Shown one piece after another: positions 51,337 through 59,302 of a stretch of DNA of 64,000 nucleotides. Every line of letters begins with the position of its first letter. Within the stretch, counting starts at the first letter, position 1. The notes under the pieces are model-generated. The model ran no database searches and was not told the origin of the DNA. It saw only the letters and a program-made list of their open reading frames with translations. This stretch comes from Bryobacteraceae bacterium CoA2 C42 (lineage in GTDB: Bacteria; Acidobacteriota; Terriglobia; Bryobacterales; Bryobacteraceae). The stretch spans positions 1 to 64,000 of the forward strand of contig JAINDL010000029.1 in NCBI GenBank assembly GCA_019931245.1. Direction: 5' to 3'. A program made the position numbers and the translations under genes.

Positions 51337-53249
51337 ACTCCCTGGCGGCTGGAGCCGTCGGCGCTGGACAGTTCGACAAAGGCCCGCCCGGCGGAGGCGT
51401 TCGCGGGCACGCGTACGTTGAACTGGAGCACGCCCGCCACAAAGCCGGGTGCGGCGCCGGCGTACAGGACATCAGCGGCCTGGTCGCCGATGCGCGCGCG
51501 GGGGGCGTTGCGGAGCGCGTTGGCGCCGCTAGGCACCTCGCCGTCCTGGAGTACGGTAGAGAAGTTCTCAAGGCCCGAGCCCCACAGCGTGACGACGCTG
51601 CCACGCGCGGCGGGCGCCTGCTCGCCGTTGAGGGCGCCATCGCTATTCAGGGCGACGGCCAAGGCGCGGCCGTTGCCGGAAAGCGTGAAGACGCCGGGTG
51701 CGGTGTCGAGCACGGACGCCGTGAAAGTGGACGAGCGTTGACCGTTGCGAACTACTTCCACGCGCGCCAGGGCCCGGCCTTTCAAGGCCATGGGGGCGAC
51801 CGCGTTGATCTGGTTGCGCGAGACGTACAGCAAGGGCGCGGACAGGCCGTCGAAGAGCACCTCGACGCCGCCCAGCGAAGTGGCCACGCGGCCGCTTGAG
51901 TCGAGCCGGGTGCCGAGCGCTTCGACCGGACCGAGGTTCATGCCGTAGAGGGAGACGAGGCCGCCCGGGCTTACGCCCGCCACTTGAGCGGCCGCGCTGA
52001 CTGCTCCCGCGACGCGAGGCGCAGCCGACGGCAAAAACGAATCAAAGGCATCGCCGGTGGGCCACTGCCGGACACTGAGCAGGGTGCCGGCGATGGCTTC
52101 CAGCAATTCGTCGACCGCCGTCTCCGACTCCGGCAAGCCGTTGAACGTCATGGCAAAGCACACGCCGCCCAGGTCGCTGCGGTAGAGCAATGCGTAAGTC
52201 CCCTCGAGGGCGCCACTGTGGAGCCAGTCGAGGCTCGCGCCATTTTGCTCGAGCATCCAGCCTAGGCCATAGTAGCCACCGGTGGGCGTGAACGAGGGGC
52301 GGTTGGTCATCTGCCGGATGGTTTCGGGCCGCAAGAGCGCGGGTCCCTTGCGCCCGTCGACACCGTTGGCAAAGCGGACGAGGTCAATGGGAGAAGCGAT
52401 CCAGGCGCCAGCGCCCTGGATGACCTCAAAGTAGAAGCCGCCATCGGGTGCCGGCACTTCCGCGCCAATGCCCGGATAGAACGCGGGAAGCCGCGCCGCG
52501 GAGTAGTATTCGACTTCTCCCAGGCGCCGCTGCGCAGGGAGCGCGCCACCGAGCGCCATGCGCTGGATGCCCATCGGCTCCAGCACCGTGTCGCGCACGA
52601 GCGTTTCGTAGGGTACGCCCGCGACGCGTTCGATCAGACGGCCCAGCAACAGCATTCCGAAGTTGGAATAGGCGTAGCGCGTCCCGGGCTGAAACTGCAG
52701 CGGCTGCTTCGCCATAAAGCGAATCACATCGTCAACGGTCAACGGCTGGCGCAACGGCAGGGTGAGGCCCAGGCCCTCTACCACGGCGTAGCTCCCCAAG
52801 GGGTCGAAGGACGCTTCGGCATCCCAGCCACCGGAGTGCTGCAGCAGGTGGCGAACGGTGATCTGATTCCAGCGGGAATCGGCGAGAATACCGGCCGGCA
52901 GCACTGCGGTACCGAGCAGAGGGACGATCGGGGCGTCGAGCGACAAGCGCCCATCCTGGACAAGGCGCAACGTGGTCATGGATGTGATCGGTTTGCTGAT
53001 GCTGCCAATACGGAAAAGTGAATCGGGCTGGACGGGTGTCTTGAGCGCGGTATCGGCCAAGCCGAAGCCGCGGGCATAGACGAGGCGCCCACCCTGCGTT
53101 ACGGCGAGGGAGCCGCCGTTGGTTTTGGTCTTACCGAGGTAGTTGGTCATGGCCCGGTCGAGGGCGGCCAGGGCTGGTACGGCGGTACCGGTTTGGGCCG
53201 GTAGGACGGGGAGTAACGCGAGGAGGATTGCAAACAGTGGAAATCGCAC
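51318..53249 (-). CDS. Secreted beta-lactamase-fold serine hydrolase fused to TIGR03437-like domain
   Basis: A 643-residue exported protein. A signal peptide (MRFPLFAILLALLPVLPAQ) is followed by a class C beta-lactamase/penicillin-binding-type domain (about 25-400): SxxK at S83-K86 (GSISKPIT), the YxN motif Y194-S195-N196 (YAYSNFGML) and HSG in WLHSGALEGTY. Residues about 425-640 form a TIGR03437-like domain (VSPGGLVSLYGMNLGPVEAL, LYVSRNQINAVAPMAL, TAPGVF, GSVVTLWGSGLENF, FNVRVPANASAG). Esterase or D-aminopeptidase activity is more likely than antibiotic hydrolysis. It overlaps the downstream receptor gene. Confidence 0.92.
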   Translation of the reverse strand: MRFPLFAILLALLPVLPAQTGTAVPALAALDRAMTNYLGKTKTNGGSLAVTQGGRLVYARGFGLADTALKTPVQPDSLFRIGSISKPITSMTTLRLVQDGRLSLDAPIVPLLGTAVLPAGILADSRWNQITVRHLLQHSGGWDAEASFDPLGSYAVVEGLGLTLPLRQPLTVDDVIRFMAKQPLQFQPGTRYAYSNFGMLLLGRLIERVAGVPYETLVRDTVLEPMGIQRMALGGALPAQRRLGEVEYYSAARLPAFYPGIGAEVPAPDGGFYFEVIQGAGAWIASPIDLVRFANGVDGRKGPALLRPETIRQMTNRPSFTPTGGYYGLGWMLEQNGASLDWLHSGALEGTYALLYRSDLGGVCFAMTFNGLPESETAVDELLEAIAGTLLSVRQWPTGDAFDSFLPSAAPRVAGAVSAAAQVAGVSPGGLVSLYGMNLGPVEALGTRLDSSGRVATSLGGVEVLFDGLSAPLLYVSRNQINAVAPMALKGRALARVEVVRNGQRSSTFTASVLDTAPGVFTLSGNGRALAVALNSDGALNGEQAPAARGSVVTLWGSGLENFSTVLQDGEVPSGANALRNAPRARIGDQAADVLYAGAAPGFVAGVLQFNVRVPANASAGRAFVELSSADGSSRQGVWLWVR

Positions 53250-53359
53250 AAGGCCAGCGTAGGGGTCGGCCGGAAAAGCCGCATCGGCCGGAAGTCTCGA
53301 ATCGGTGTCATGCTTTTGGCGGAGGCGGCAGAGGCCTCACAGCCATTACACTGAAGACG

Positions 53360-54505
53360 ATGGAAGCTCGACCGCTGCTGTTCTGGGTTCGCTGGGGAGG
53401 CGTCTTCGTTTGTCTTGTCGCGGTCCTGATCTCGCAGACGGCTCCTTCTGTCAAGCCGCAACGCTGGCTGATCGCCGTCAGCCTGCTGCACGTAGGTTCA
53501 TTCCTCCGCGTCACCCGGCAGTTTCCTCCCGGCCCACGCTGGCCGACGGCCTGGCTTGTCTTGCAATTCGCACTTGCCTCGCTGCTTGATCAGGGCACGA
53601 CCTGGGTGGTAAATGCCCTCTCCGTCCCTCTGGCCGTGCCGCGCGAGGCACGCCGGCGTTGGTTGAGCATCGCGTTGGCATGCACGATGACCGGGACCGC
53701 GCTGAACATCTGGTGGAGCCTGCGCGGCGTCCCGCCGGAAAAGCTGCCTGGGCAGGAACTGGCGGTCACCTGGGCGTTGAGTTACTTCGAGACGCTGCTC
53801 TGGGGGGTGATCGCCTACGTTGCGTCCGGGCTGATTGTGAAGATGGAAGCCGATAAGCGGCAATTGGCGGCGCTCAACGCTGAGTTGATCAGTTCGCGCG
53901 CGATGTTGGCTGAATCGAGCCGGATGGCGGAGCGGTTCGACATCGCGCGCGAACTGCATGACTCGCTGGGGCATCACCTGACGACGTTGAACCTCGAACT
54001 CGAGATCGCCCAGCACTGCCCGCCGGTCGAGCGCGACGAACAGGTGCGCAAGGCGCAGTTCCTAGCCCGTCTGTTGTTGGCTGACCTGCGCGACACGGTG
54101 ACGTTGTGGCGGCGGGAACTGAGCGACGGGTTGCCGGAGGCTCTGCACAGCCTTTCCGCCGGAGTTTCCCACACGAAAGTACATGTAAGAATCGACCCGG
54201 AACTGCCCTCGCTGGCACCGCCGCGGGCGCACGCATTGCTCCGCTGCGCGCAGGAAGCATTGACGAATGCGTTGCGGCATAGCGGGGCTTCGGAAATCTG
54301 GATTGAGGCGGTGGCCGCTCCTGGGGAGGTGGAAGTGCGGGTGCGCGACAACGGTGTGGGTTCCGCGCGGATCTCGCCGGGCAACGGGCTGACGGGTATC
54401 CGTACGCGCGCGCAGGAACAAGGCGGGTCGGCCGCCTTCGAGTCACCGGTCTCGGGAGGATTCCTGCTGAGCGTGCGCATTCCGCAAACGGGAGACGCGG
54501 CGTGA
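53360..54505 (+). CDS. NarL-type membrane sensor histidine kinase
   Basis: A 381-residue kinase. About five transmembrane segments fill residues 8-160 (VFVCLVAVLI, WLIAVSLLHVGSF, AWLVLQFALASLL, WLSIALACTMTGTAL, YFETLLWGVIAYVASGLIV). A short coiled linker leads to a HisKA_3 dimerisation domain with phospho-acceptor H200 (IARELHDSLGHHLTTLNLEL) and a HATPase domain (CAQEALTNALRHSGASEIWI, VRVRDNGVG, NGLTGIRTRAQEQGG). I start at MEARPLLF. Overlaps its response-regulator gene by 4 bp. Divergent from the beta-lactamase-type gene with a 110-bp gap, which it may control. Confidence 0.94.
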   Translation: MEARPLLFWVRWGGVFVCLVAVLISQTAPSVKPQRWLIAVSLLHVGSFLRVTRQFPPGPRWPTAWLVLQFALASLLDQGTTWVVNALSVPLAVPREARRRWLSIALACTMTGTALNIWWSLRGVPPEKLPGQELAVTWALSYFETLLWGVIAYVASGLIVKMEADKRQLAALNAELISSRAMLAESSRMAERFDIARELHDSLGHHLTTLNLELEIAQHCPPVERDEQVRKAQFLARLLLADLRDTVTLWRRELSDGLPEALHSLSAGVSHTKVHVRIDPELPSLAPPRAHALLRCAQEALTNALRHSGASEIWIEAVAAPGEVEVRVRDNGVGSARISPGNGLTGIRTRAQEQGGSAAFESPVSGGFLLSVRIPQTGDAA

Positions 54506-55143
54506 TCCGGTTGCTGGTGGTGGAAGACGAGACGCTCTTTCGCGTGGGGCTGCAGAAACTGCTGAGTCTGCATGAAGAGTTCGAGATCATCGGAGAGGCA
54601 GCCGATGGGGAAGAGGCGGTGCGGGCCGCACAGGAACTGCGGCCCGACGCGGTGATTATGGACGTCCATCTACCGCGGTGCTCCGGTATTGTGGCCTTGG
54701 AAAAGTTGCGCGAGCTTGGCTTGCAAACGCCCGTGATTCTGCTGTCAACCTTCGACGAAGAGGACTCCTTTCTGAAGGGGATGCGCGCGGGCGCCAGCGC
54801 GTTCTTGCGCAAGGACGTCTCGTTTAATGATCTAGTGGCCACGATTCATGCCGCACTCCGTGGGGAACGCGTCTTCCGCCCCAGCATTACGGCCAAGGCG
54901 GCACAGCGGGCCTCGGCAATGAAACCTGCGTTTGACGTGCTGGATCTGCCCGATCCCCTCACCAAACGCGAGGTGGAGGTCCTACGCTTGATGGCCGCCG
55001 GGATGAGCAATAAGGAGATCGCCACTGCCTTGAGCGCGGGCGAGGCGACGGTGAAGAGCCATGTGTCGAGCGTACTGTCGAAGATGGGTGTGCGCGATCG
55101 GACGCGCGCGGTGCTGCGCGGGCTCGAACTGGGGTACGTCTGA
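54502..55143 (+). CDS. NarL/FixJ-family response regulator
   Basis: A 213-residue two-component regulator. The receiver has acidic pocket E8-D9-E10, phospho-acceptor D54 (DAVIMDVHLPRCSGI), the switch LLSTFDEED and lysine in FLRKDVS. A LuxR-type helix-turn-helix follows (about 150-210; LTKREVEVLRLMAAGMSNKE, IATALSAGEATVKSHVSSVL). The GTG start overlaps the kinase stop as GTGA. It is the last intact plus-strand gene before the relic integrase. Confidence 0.95.
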   Translation: MIRLLVVEDETLFRVGLQKLLSLHEEFEIIGEAADGEEAVRAAQELRPDAVIMDVHLPRCSGIVALEKLRELGLQTPVILLSTFDEEDSFLKGMRAGASAFLRKDVSFNDLVATIHAALRGERVFRPSITAKAAQRASAMKPAFDVLDLPDPLTKREVEVLRLMAAGMSNKEIATALSAGEATVKSHVSSVLSKMGVRDRTRAVLRGLELGYV

Positions 55144-55256
55144 TCAAGAACGTTTCCGCGACGGCCATCCGATATTCGGGACGCGCACCCAGATGAGGGC
55201 CTTCCCGCCTTCTCCTGTCCAGCGGTTGGCGGCGCGGTAGATGGCCATCGGCAGCT
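55144..55256 (-). other. Unassigned coding fragment beyond the integrase remnant
   Basis: Just past the integrase fragment's stop, a different minus-strand frame is open: DLKLPMAIYRAANRWTGEGG, then KALIWVRVPNIGWPSRKR, ending at a stop at 55144-55146. It may be a further, frameshifted piece of the same decayed element or of another gene. I recognise no family. Confidence 0.35.
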
Positions 55257-55450
55257 TCAGGTCCGCCCGCCGAGTCTTCGATTCGCGTAGAAGGTATCGA
55301 TGTCGGGTGCGGTGACCTGATTGAGCATCACGTATCCACGCGAGATGACCAGTGCGCGAATCTGCTTGGCGAACTTCTTATGCTTGCGTAGCGTCGACGC
55401 CGGGATGCCCGAGCCTTCGCGCACGGTGAGGAACGCACGAATAGCCTCAT
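55257..55450 (-). pseudogene. Tyrosine-integrase remnant, core-binding part
   Basis: Read on the minus strand this is EAIRAFLTVREGSGIPASTL, then RKHKKFAKQIRALVISRGY, then VMLNQVTAPDIDTFYANRR, ending in a stop at 55257. The pattern is the N-terminal SAM-like core-binding domain of phage-type tyrosine recombinases. The catalytic domain is absent. Its upstream half lies at 57098, on the other side of the IS element; when the element and one copy of the TCAT duplication are removed, the two halves join in one frame (ITPDEAIRAFL). A dead gene: insertion, nonsense codon and truncation. Confidence 0.82.
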
Positions 55451-55451
55451 G

Positions 55452-55464
55452 CTAAATCCGGCAT
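55452..55464. repeat. IS left terminal inverted repeat
   Basis: CTAAATCCGGCAT, exact reverse complement of 57084-57096. The direct repeat TCAT flanks at 55447-55450. Confidence 0.88.
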
Positions 55465-57045
55465 TTAGCCAGCGGTTTGGAGGCTGCTTCCGCCCTCCAG
55501 GGGGCCCGTGCCCCCGCAGAATTTCCAGAAAATCTGCCGGAACATCGTGGGCCATCGCTCGGCCGGTTCTAACTGCTCCGCATCATCCACAAACCGCCGT
55601 AAGTAGTTGCTGATCTTGCGCAAGTACTCCGCGATCGTCCTCGCCTTTCCGTGCACGCTCGTCATCTTCAACTTCACCGTCCGCGCATGTTCGGTCTGCT
55701 GCGCCACTCCCTCCATCCGCGACGGCCGCGTCGTGATCGCCTCCTGGTGCCGGTCCCCCGTCCCCATCCGCGTGTAGATCCCCCACCAGTTGTAAGTCAG
55801 CCCCACCAACCGCGCCATCAACCGGCTCCGCTTCAGATCCTTCGTCGTGTACCCCGTCCACCTCCACTGGTTCTTCAACTCATCGAACATGTTTTCGGCG
55901 TCCGCCCGGTCCCGGTAGGCCTGCGCCAGCACCCGCACATCGCTCTGCTCCCAACTCGTCACCAACACCGCATGCTCGTACCAATCCCCATCCGCCTGCT
56001 CGATGATGGTCCCCGGAAAACAGACCTGCCCCTTCCTCGTGCCCGAAGCCTGCAACGGCGGTTCCTTCAGCTTCTTCCGCAACACAATCACCCGCCGCTG
56101 GCGAGTCCAACCCTGCGACTGCAACTCCGTCTCCACGCCGAACCATCCCTGGCCGGCGTCCTGCCACTCCGCCTTCTAGTTTCTGGCCAGCCGGGCAATC
56201 GTCCGGGCGACATTCTGCGTCTGCCGCAGCTTGAATCGGTACGGCAACCGCCGTTCCTCTGCGCCCGCCATCATCTTCTCGTTGGCGTGCGCGATGTCGC
56301 CGCGAATCAAGGTGGGCCACAGCCTGCGGTCCCGCGCGTCGAGCCAGCCCCAAAGGGCCGGCTGGGCGTACTCGCTGGCTGATTGGTTGCCCGCCTGGGC
56401 ATCGACGTTGAGAACGAGTTTGCCCGCAGCGAGCACCATGACCTGATAGACATGCGAGGGCCGACCGGGCTTGGTGAGGTTGTAGCCGATACGCGCCTCT
56501 TCTTGGCGGCCATAGAGGGTTTTGATGGTCGCATCGAGATCGAGCACCCAGGATTGTTCGAGCAAGGGGGAAAAGGTGCGATCCATCTGCTGGTCGATCC
56601 AGGCGGTGACGGCTTCGTCATTAGCGCCTTCGAAGGCGCGGCGGACGCTGTCTTCACTGCGGAAGGTCTTGACGCCGAACAGGCCGGCCACGACGGCGTC
56701 GCCGGTGAGGGCGGTGATGTGGGAGTAGCGGCGTTGGCCGATGGGGATGGAGTAGACGATGGTGGCGAGTATTTCGGCTTTGCGGGGCGCGTGGGGACTG
56801 GAGTAAGTGAGGGGGCAGGAGTCGACGAACTCGGTCCAGGTGTCACTGGTTTTGAGAAAGTCGAGGAAGTAAGCGAGGAGACCGTGGCGGGTGACGGCGG
56901 GGGCCGGTTCCCAGTGGACTTCGACGGAGCCGCCGAAAGTGTCGACGCGGTGGGGCGGCGGGAAGGAGTCCGGGGAGGAAGAGGCTTCACCCTTTGGGTG
57001 AATAGCGGAAACGGGTTTGATCGCGTTTATCCCGTTTAGTATCAA
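55465..57045 (-). pseudogene. IS1380-like DDE transposase interrupted by an amber codon
   Basis: The frame would encode about 526 residues but has one TAG at 56176-56178. The first 289 residues include the two acidic motifs WVLDLDATIKTLYGRQEEAR and LIRGDIAHANEKMMAGAEER; the downstream 236 include the last acidic motif AENMFDELKNQWRWTGYTTK and RLMARLVGLTYNWWGIYTRM. Reading is in the same frame on both sides (ARLARN, stop, KAEWQDAGQGWFG). Probably inactive unless the stop is suppressed. Sequence is otherwise intact, so the inactivation looks recent. Confidence 0.88.
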
Positions 57046-57083
57046 TTACATCAAGGGCAAAATGTGCAAACGAAGGCCTCTCC

Positions 57084-57096
57084 ATGCCGGATTTAG
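57084..57096. repeat. IS right terminal inverted repeat
   Basis: ATGCCGGATTTAG, reverse complement of 55452-55464. The direct repeat TCAT follows at 57098-57101. Confidence 0.88.
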
Positions 57097-57097
57097 A

Positions 57098-57444
57098 TCA
57101 TCCGGGGTGATCGGCGAATTGGCAACGACCGCCGCGGAAGCCACCCGCGCCAGATCCGCCCCCGGAGGCAGGAGAGGGTGGGCTGGCACGGTCCACGATC
57201 CAGCGGACTCTCAGGCCGCAATGACCACCCTGGCCTCCGCCCAGTTGGACTTCTCCGTGTTCGCTGTTTTGAATTCTCCGCTGCGGGTGGTCGATGCGGG
57301 GATGGACAAACGACATTTCCGGGCGGCGGGCCGAAGTTCGCCGGTTCGCCCGTCAAACGTCCGTCCAAGTAAACAGCGAGATGCGCACCGACGCCAGGCA
57401 TCAAGAAAGAGCGACTGAGGCTCACACCGGCGCGCAGGGAGCAA
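57098..57444 (-). pseudogene. Tyrosine-integrase remnant, N-terminal part
   Basis: On the minus strand this frame reads GEFKTANTEKSNWAEARVVI, AA, a TGA at 57211-57213, then ESAGSWTVP and ADLARVASAAVVANSPITPD, continuing in phase into the fragment at 55257-55450. The segment resembles the arm-type N-terminal of integrases (a run like ST.T.N...A..IA.WE), where the TGA would replace a tryptophan codon. The first 50 or so residues from 57444 are low in resemblance, so the true start is unknown. About 50 bp separates it from the 3' end of tRNA-Ser. Confidence 0.7.
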
Positions 57445-57492
57445 AGTTGGCCGGAGAGCGAGGCTGAGATCGCTAACTCGATAAAAAGATTA

Positions 57493-57582
57493 TGGCGGTG
57501 AGGGTGGGATTCGAACCCACGGTACCCTTTCGGGTACGTCGGTTTTCGAGACCGATCGATTCAACCACTCTCGCACCTCACC
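57493..57582 (-). tRNA. tRNA-Ser (anticodon CGA)
   Basis: On the minus strand GGTGAGG pairs with CCTCACC, with discriminator G and encoded CCA at 57493-57495. The anticodon stem TCGGT/ACCGA holds the loop CTCGAAA, anticodon CGA, reading UCG. A long variable arm (GTACCCGAAAGGGTAC) and the T-loop TTCGAAT are present: class II tRNA, 90 nt with CCA. The 3' end faces the integrase relic, the usual orientation for a tRNA attachment site. Confidence 0.97.
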
Positions 57583-57619
57583 GCGAGCGTTCTTTTAGTT
57601 TACCAGACCACTGGGGGTT

Positions 57620-58750
57620 CTACATGAAGTAGTCTTTCACCTTGTCAAACAGGCCGCGCTCCTGGGGGTCGGTGTCGGTCGGGAGGACCTCGCGGAGCTG
57701 CTCGAACAGCTTGCGCTGTTCGCGGGAGAGCTTGCCGGGCACCTTGACGTGGATATTGACGATGACATCGCCGCGGCCACCCGAATTGAGATACGGTACG
57801 CCCTTGTTGCGGATGCGGATCTGCTCGCCATGCTGGGCTCCTTCGGGCACTTTGACGCGCTCGACGCCGTCAAAGGTGAGCACGTCGAGTTCGGTGCCGA
57901 GAGCGGCTTGGGCGACATTGATCGAAACGGTGCAGTGGAGGTCGTTTTCACGCCGCTCAAAGACGGAATGTTCCTTGATCTGGAGTACGACGAAGAGGTC
58001 GCCCGGGGGGCCTCCGTTGGCTCCGGACTGACCTTCGTTGGCGAGGCGGAGGCGGGTGCCATTGTCGACGCCGGCGGGGATGGTGACGCGGAGCTTGCGG
58101 TCGACCCGCTGGAAGCCATCACCGGAGCACTTGGTGCAGGCTTTGCGAATCAGCTGGCCGCGGCCGCTGCAGGTGCGGCAGGTTTGGCGGATGGTGAGAA
58201 AGCCCTGCTGGAGCAGGACTTCGCCGCGGCCTTTGCAGGTGGCGCATTGGGTGAGGCCGTCGTTGGCATCGGCGCCGGTGCCTTTGCACAGGACGCATTG
58301 TTCGGCGCGGGGCACCTGGATTTCGGCGCTCATACCGCGAATGGCGTCTTCGAGGGTGATTTCGAGGTCGTAGCGGAGGTGTTCGCCCTGGCGGGCGCGG
58401 GTTCGGCCGCCGCCGCCCCGGCGGCCGCCGCCGAACAGGTCGCCAAAGCCGAAGAAGTCTCCGAGAATGTCGCTGAAGTCGCCAAAGGTTTCCGGATCGA
58501 AGCCGGGCGGTCCGCCGGCGGCGCCGCTGACGCCCTGGTGGCCGTAGCGGTCGTAGGCCGCGCGCTTCTGCGCATCGGCGAGTACACCGTAGGCTTCGGC
58601 GGCCTCTTTGAACTTCTCTTCGGCGGCTTGGTCGTTGGGGTTCCGGTCGGGGTGATATTGCAGGGCGAGCTTGCGGTAGGCGGCCTTCAGCGCCGCTTCG
58701 TCGGCGCCTTTGCTCAGGCCCAGGACCTCATAGTAGTCGCGCTTGCTCAC
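57620..58750 (-). CDS. dnaJ: Chaperone protein DnaJ
   Basis: A 376-residue type I Hsp40 that delivers substrates to DnaK and stimulates its ATPase. The J domain (3-70) has HPD in LQYHPDRNPND; a Gly/Phe region (GDFFGFGDLFGGG) follows; the zinc domain contains four CxxCxGxG repeats (CVLCKGTG, CATCKGRG, CRTCSGRG, CTKCSGDG); then the client-binding C-terminal domains. Translationally coupled to grpE (4-bp overlap) in hrcA-grpE-dnaJ order. dnaK itself is not in the window. Confidence 0.98.
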   Translation of the reverse strand: MSKRDYYEVLGLSKGADEAALKAAYRKLALQYHPDRNPNDQAAEEKFKEAAEAYGVLADAQKRAAYDRYGHQGVSGAAGGPPGFDPETFGDFSDILGDFFGFGDLFGGGRRGGGGRTRARQGEHLRYDLEITLEDAIRGMSAEIQVPRAEQCVLCKGTGADANDGLTQCATCKGRGEVLLQQGFLTIRQTCRTCSGRGQLIRKACTKCSGDGFQRVDRKLRVTIPAGVDNGTRLRLANEGQSGANGGPPGDLFVVLQIKEHSVFERRENDLHCTVSINVAQAALGTELDVLTFDGVERVKVPEGAQHGEQIRIRNKGVPYLNSGGRGDVIVNIHVKVPGKLSREQRKLFEQLREVLPTDTDPQERGLFDKVKDYFM

Positions 58751-59262
58751 CGGACCGCTACCTTGACCATCGCAGGTCGCAGATTGCGGCCTTTGAAGTT
58801 ATAGCCGCGTTGGAAGACGGCGAGGACGGTCTGGTCCTGGGCCTCTTCGGTGGAGACCATTTCGATGGCGTGATGCAGGTGGGGGTCGAACTTCTGGCCG
58901 GCGGCTTCGAGAGGTTCGAGGCCGAGCTTTTTGAGGGTATCCTGGGTACGCTGATAGATGAGTTCCATGCCGCGAACATACTCGGCATCGGCGCAGGGTA
59001 CGGTGAGGGCGCGTTCGAAGTCATCGAGCACCGGCAGGACGGCGCGGACGGCCTCCATGGCGGCGTACTCGCTCGATTCCATGCGCTCTTTTTCGGTGCG
59101 CCGCCGGAAGTTTTCGAAGTCGGCGCGCTGGCGCAGCAGCAAATTTTGCAGTTCGGTCTTTTCAGCGACCAGAGAATCCCGCTCGGCGAGCAGGTTCGGG
59201 GCGGCGTTTTCCGCCGGTGGCTCGCTCTGGGCGGCCTCTTTGTTTTCCATATCCAGGCTCAC
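58747..59262 (-). CDS. grpE: Nucleotide exchange factor GrpE
   Basis: A 171-residue DnaK cofactor. An acidic, flexible N-terminus and a long helix (LAERDSLVAEKTELQNLLLR) precede the family core FENFRRRTEKERMESSEYAA, VLPVLDDFERAL, MELIYQRTQDTLKKLGLEPL, FDPHLHHAIEMVST and GYNFKGRNLRPAMVKVA. The start is GTG 59262 or ATG 59250, four codons later; neither has a strong ribosome-binding site. It follows hrcA by 40 bp and overlaps dnaJ by 4 bp. Confidence 0.97.
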   Translation of the reverse strand: MSLDMENKEAAQSEPPAENAAPNLLAERDSLVAEKTELQNLLLRQRADFENFRRRTEKERMESSEYAAMEAVRAVLPVLDDFERALTVPCADAEYVRGMELIYQRTQDTLKKLGLEPLEAAGQKFDPHLHHAIEMVSTEEAQDQTVLAVFQRGYNFKGRNLRPAMVKVAVR

Positions 59263-59302
59263 AGTAACAGTGTATCGTCCCGCCTGCCCGTTTTGACAGC
59301 GG

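Larger units (their letters stand above)
55451..57097 (-). mobile_element. IS1380-like insertion sequence
   Basis: About 1647 bp. The ends carry a 13-bp imperfect-context inverted repeat, CTAAATCCGGCAT (55452-55464) and ATGCCGGATTTAG (57084-57096), and the element is bordered by a 4-bp direct duplication TCAT (55447-55450 and 57098-57101). It holds a single transposase frame on the minus strand, whose stop codon abuts the left repeat. Length, gene content and duplication size fit the IS1380 family; the family name is from memory of the transposase pattern, so IS4-related groups remain possible. Confidence 0.88.

Noticed and set aside
51318-53249. Antibiotic-resistance beta-lactamase
   Set aside because: The family motifs (SxxK, YxN, HSG) are shared with esterases and D-aminopeptidases, and the appended TIGR03437-like domain and receptor coupling argue against a resistance gene.
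57098-57444. Separate small minus- and plus-strand genes in the gap before tRNA-Ser
   Set aside because: The frames overlap each other in all phases, with no motif; only the frame in phase with the integrase fragment makes sense.
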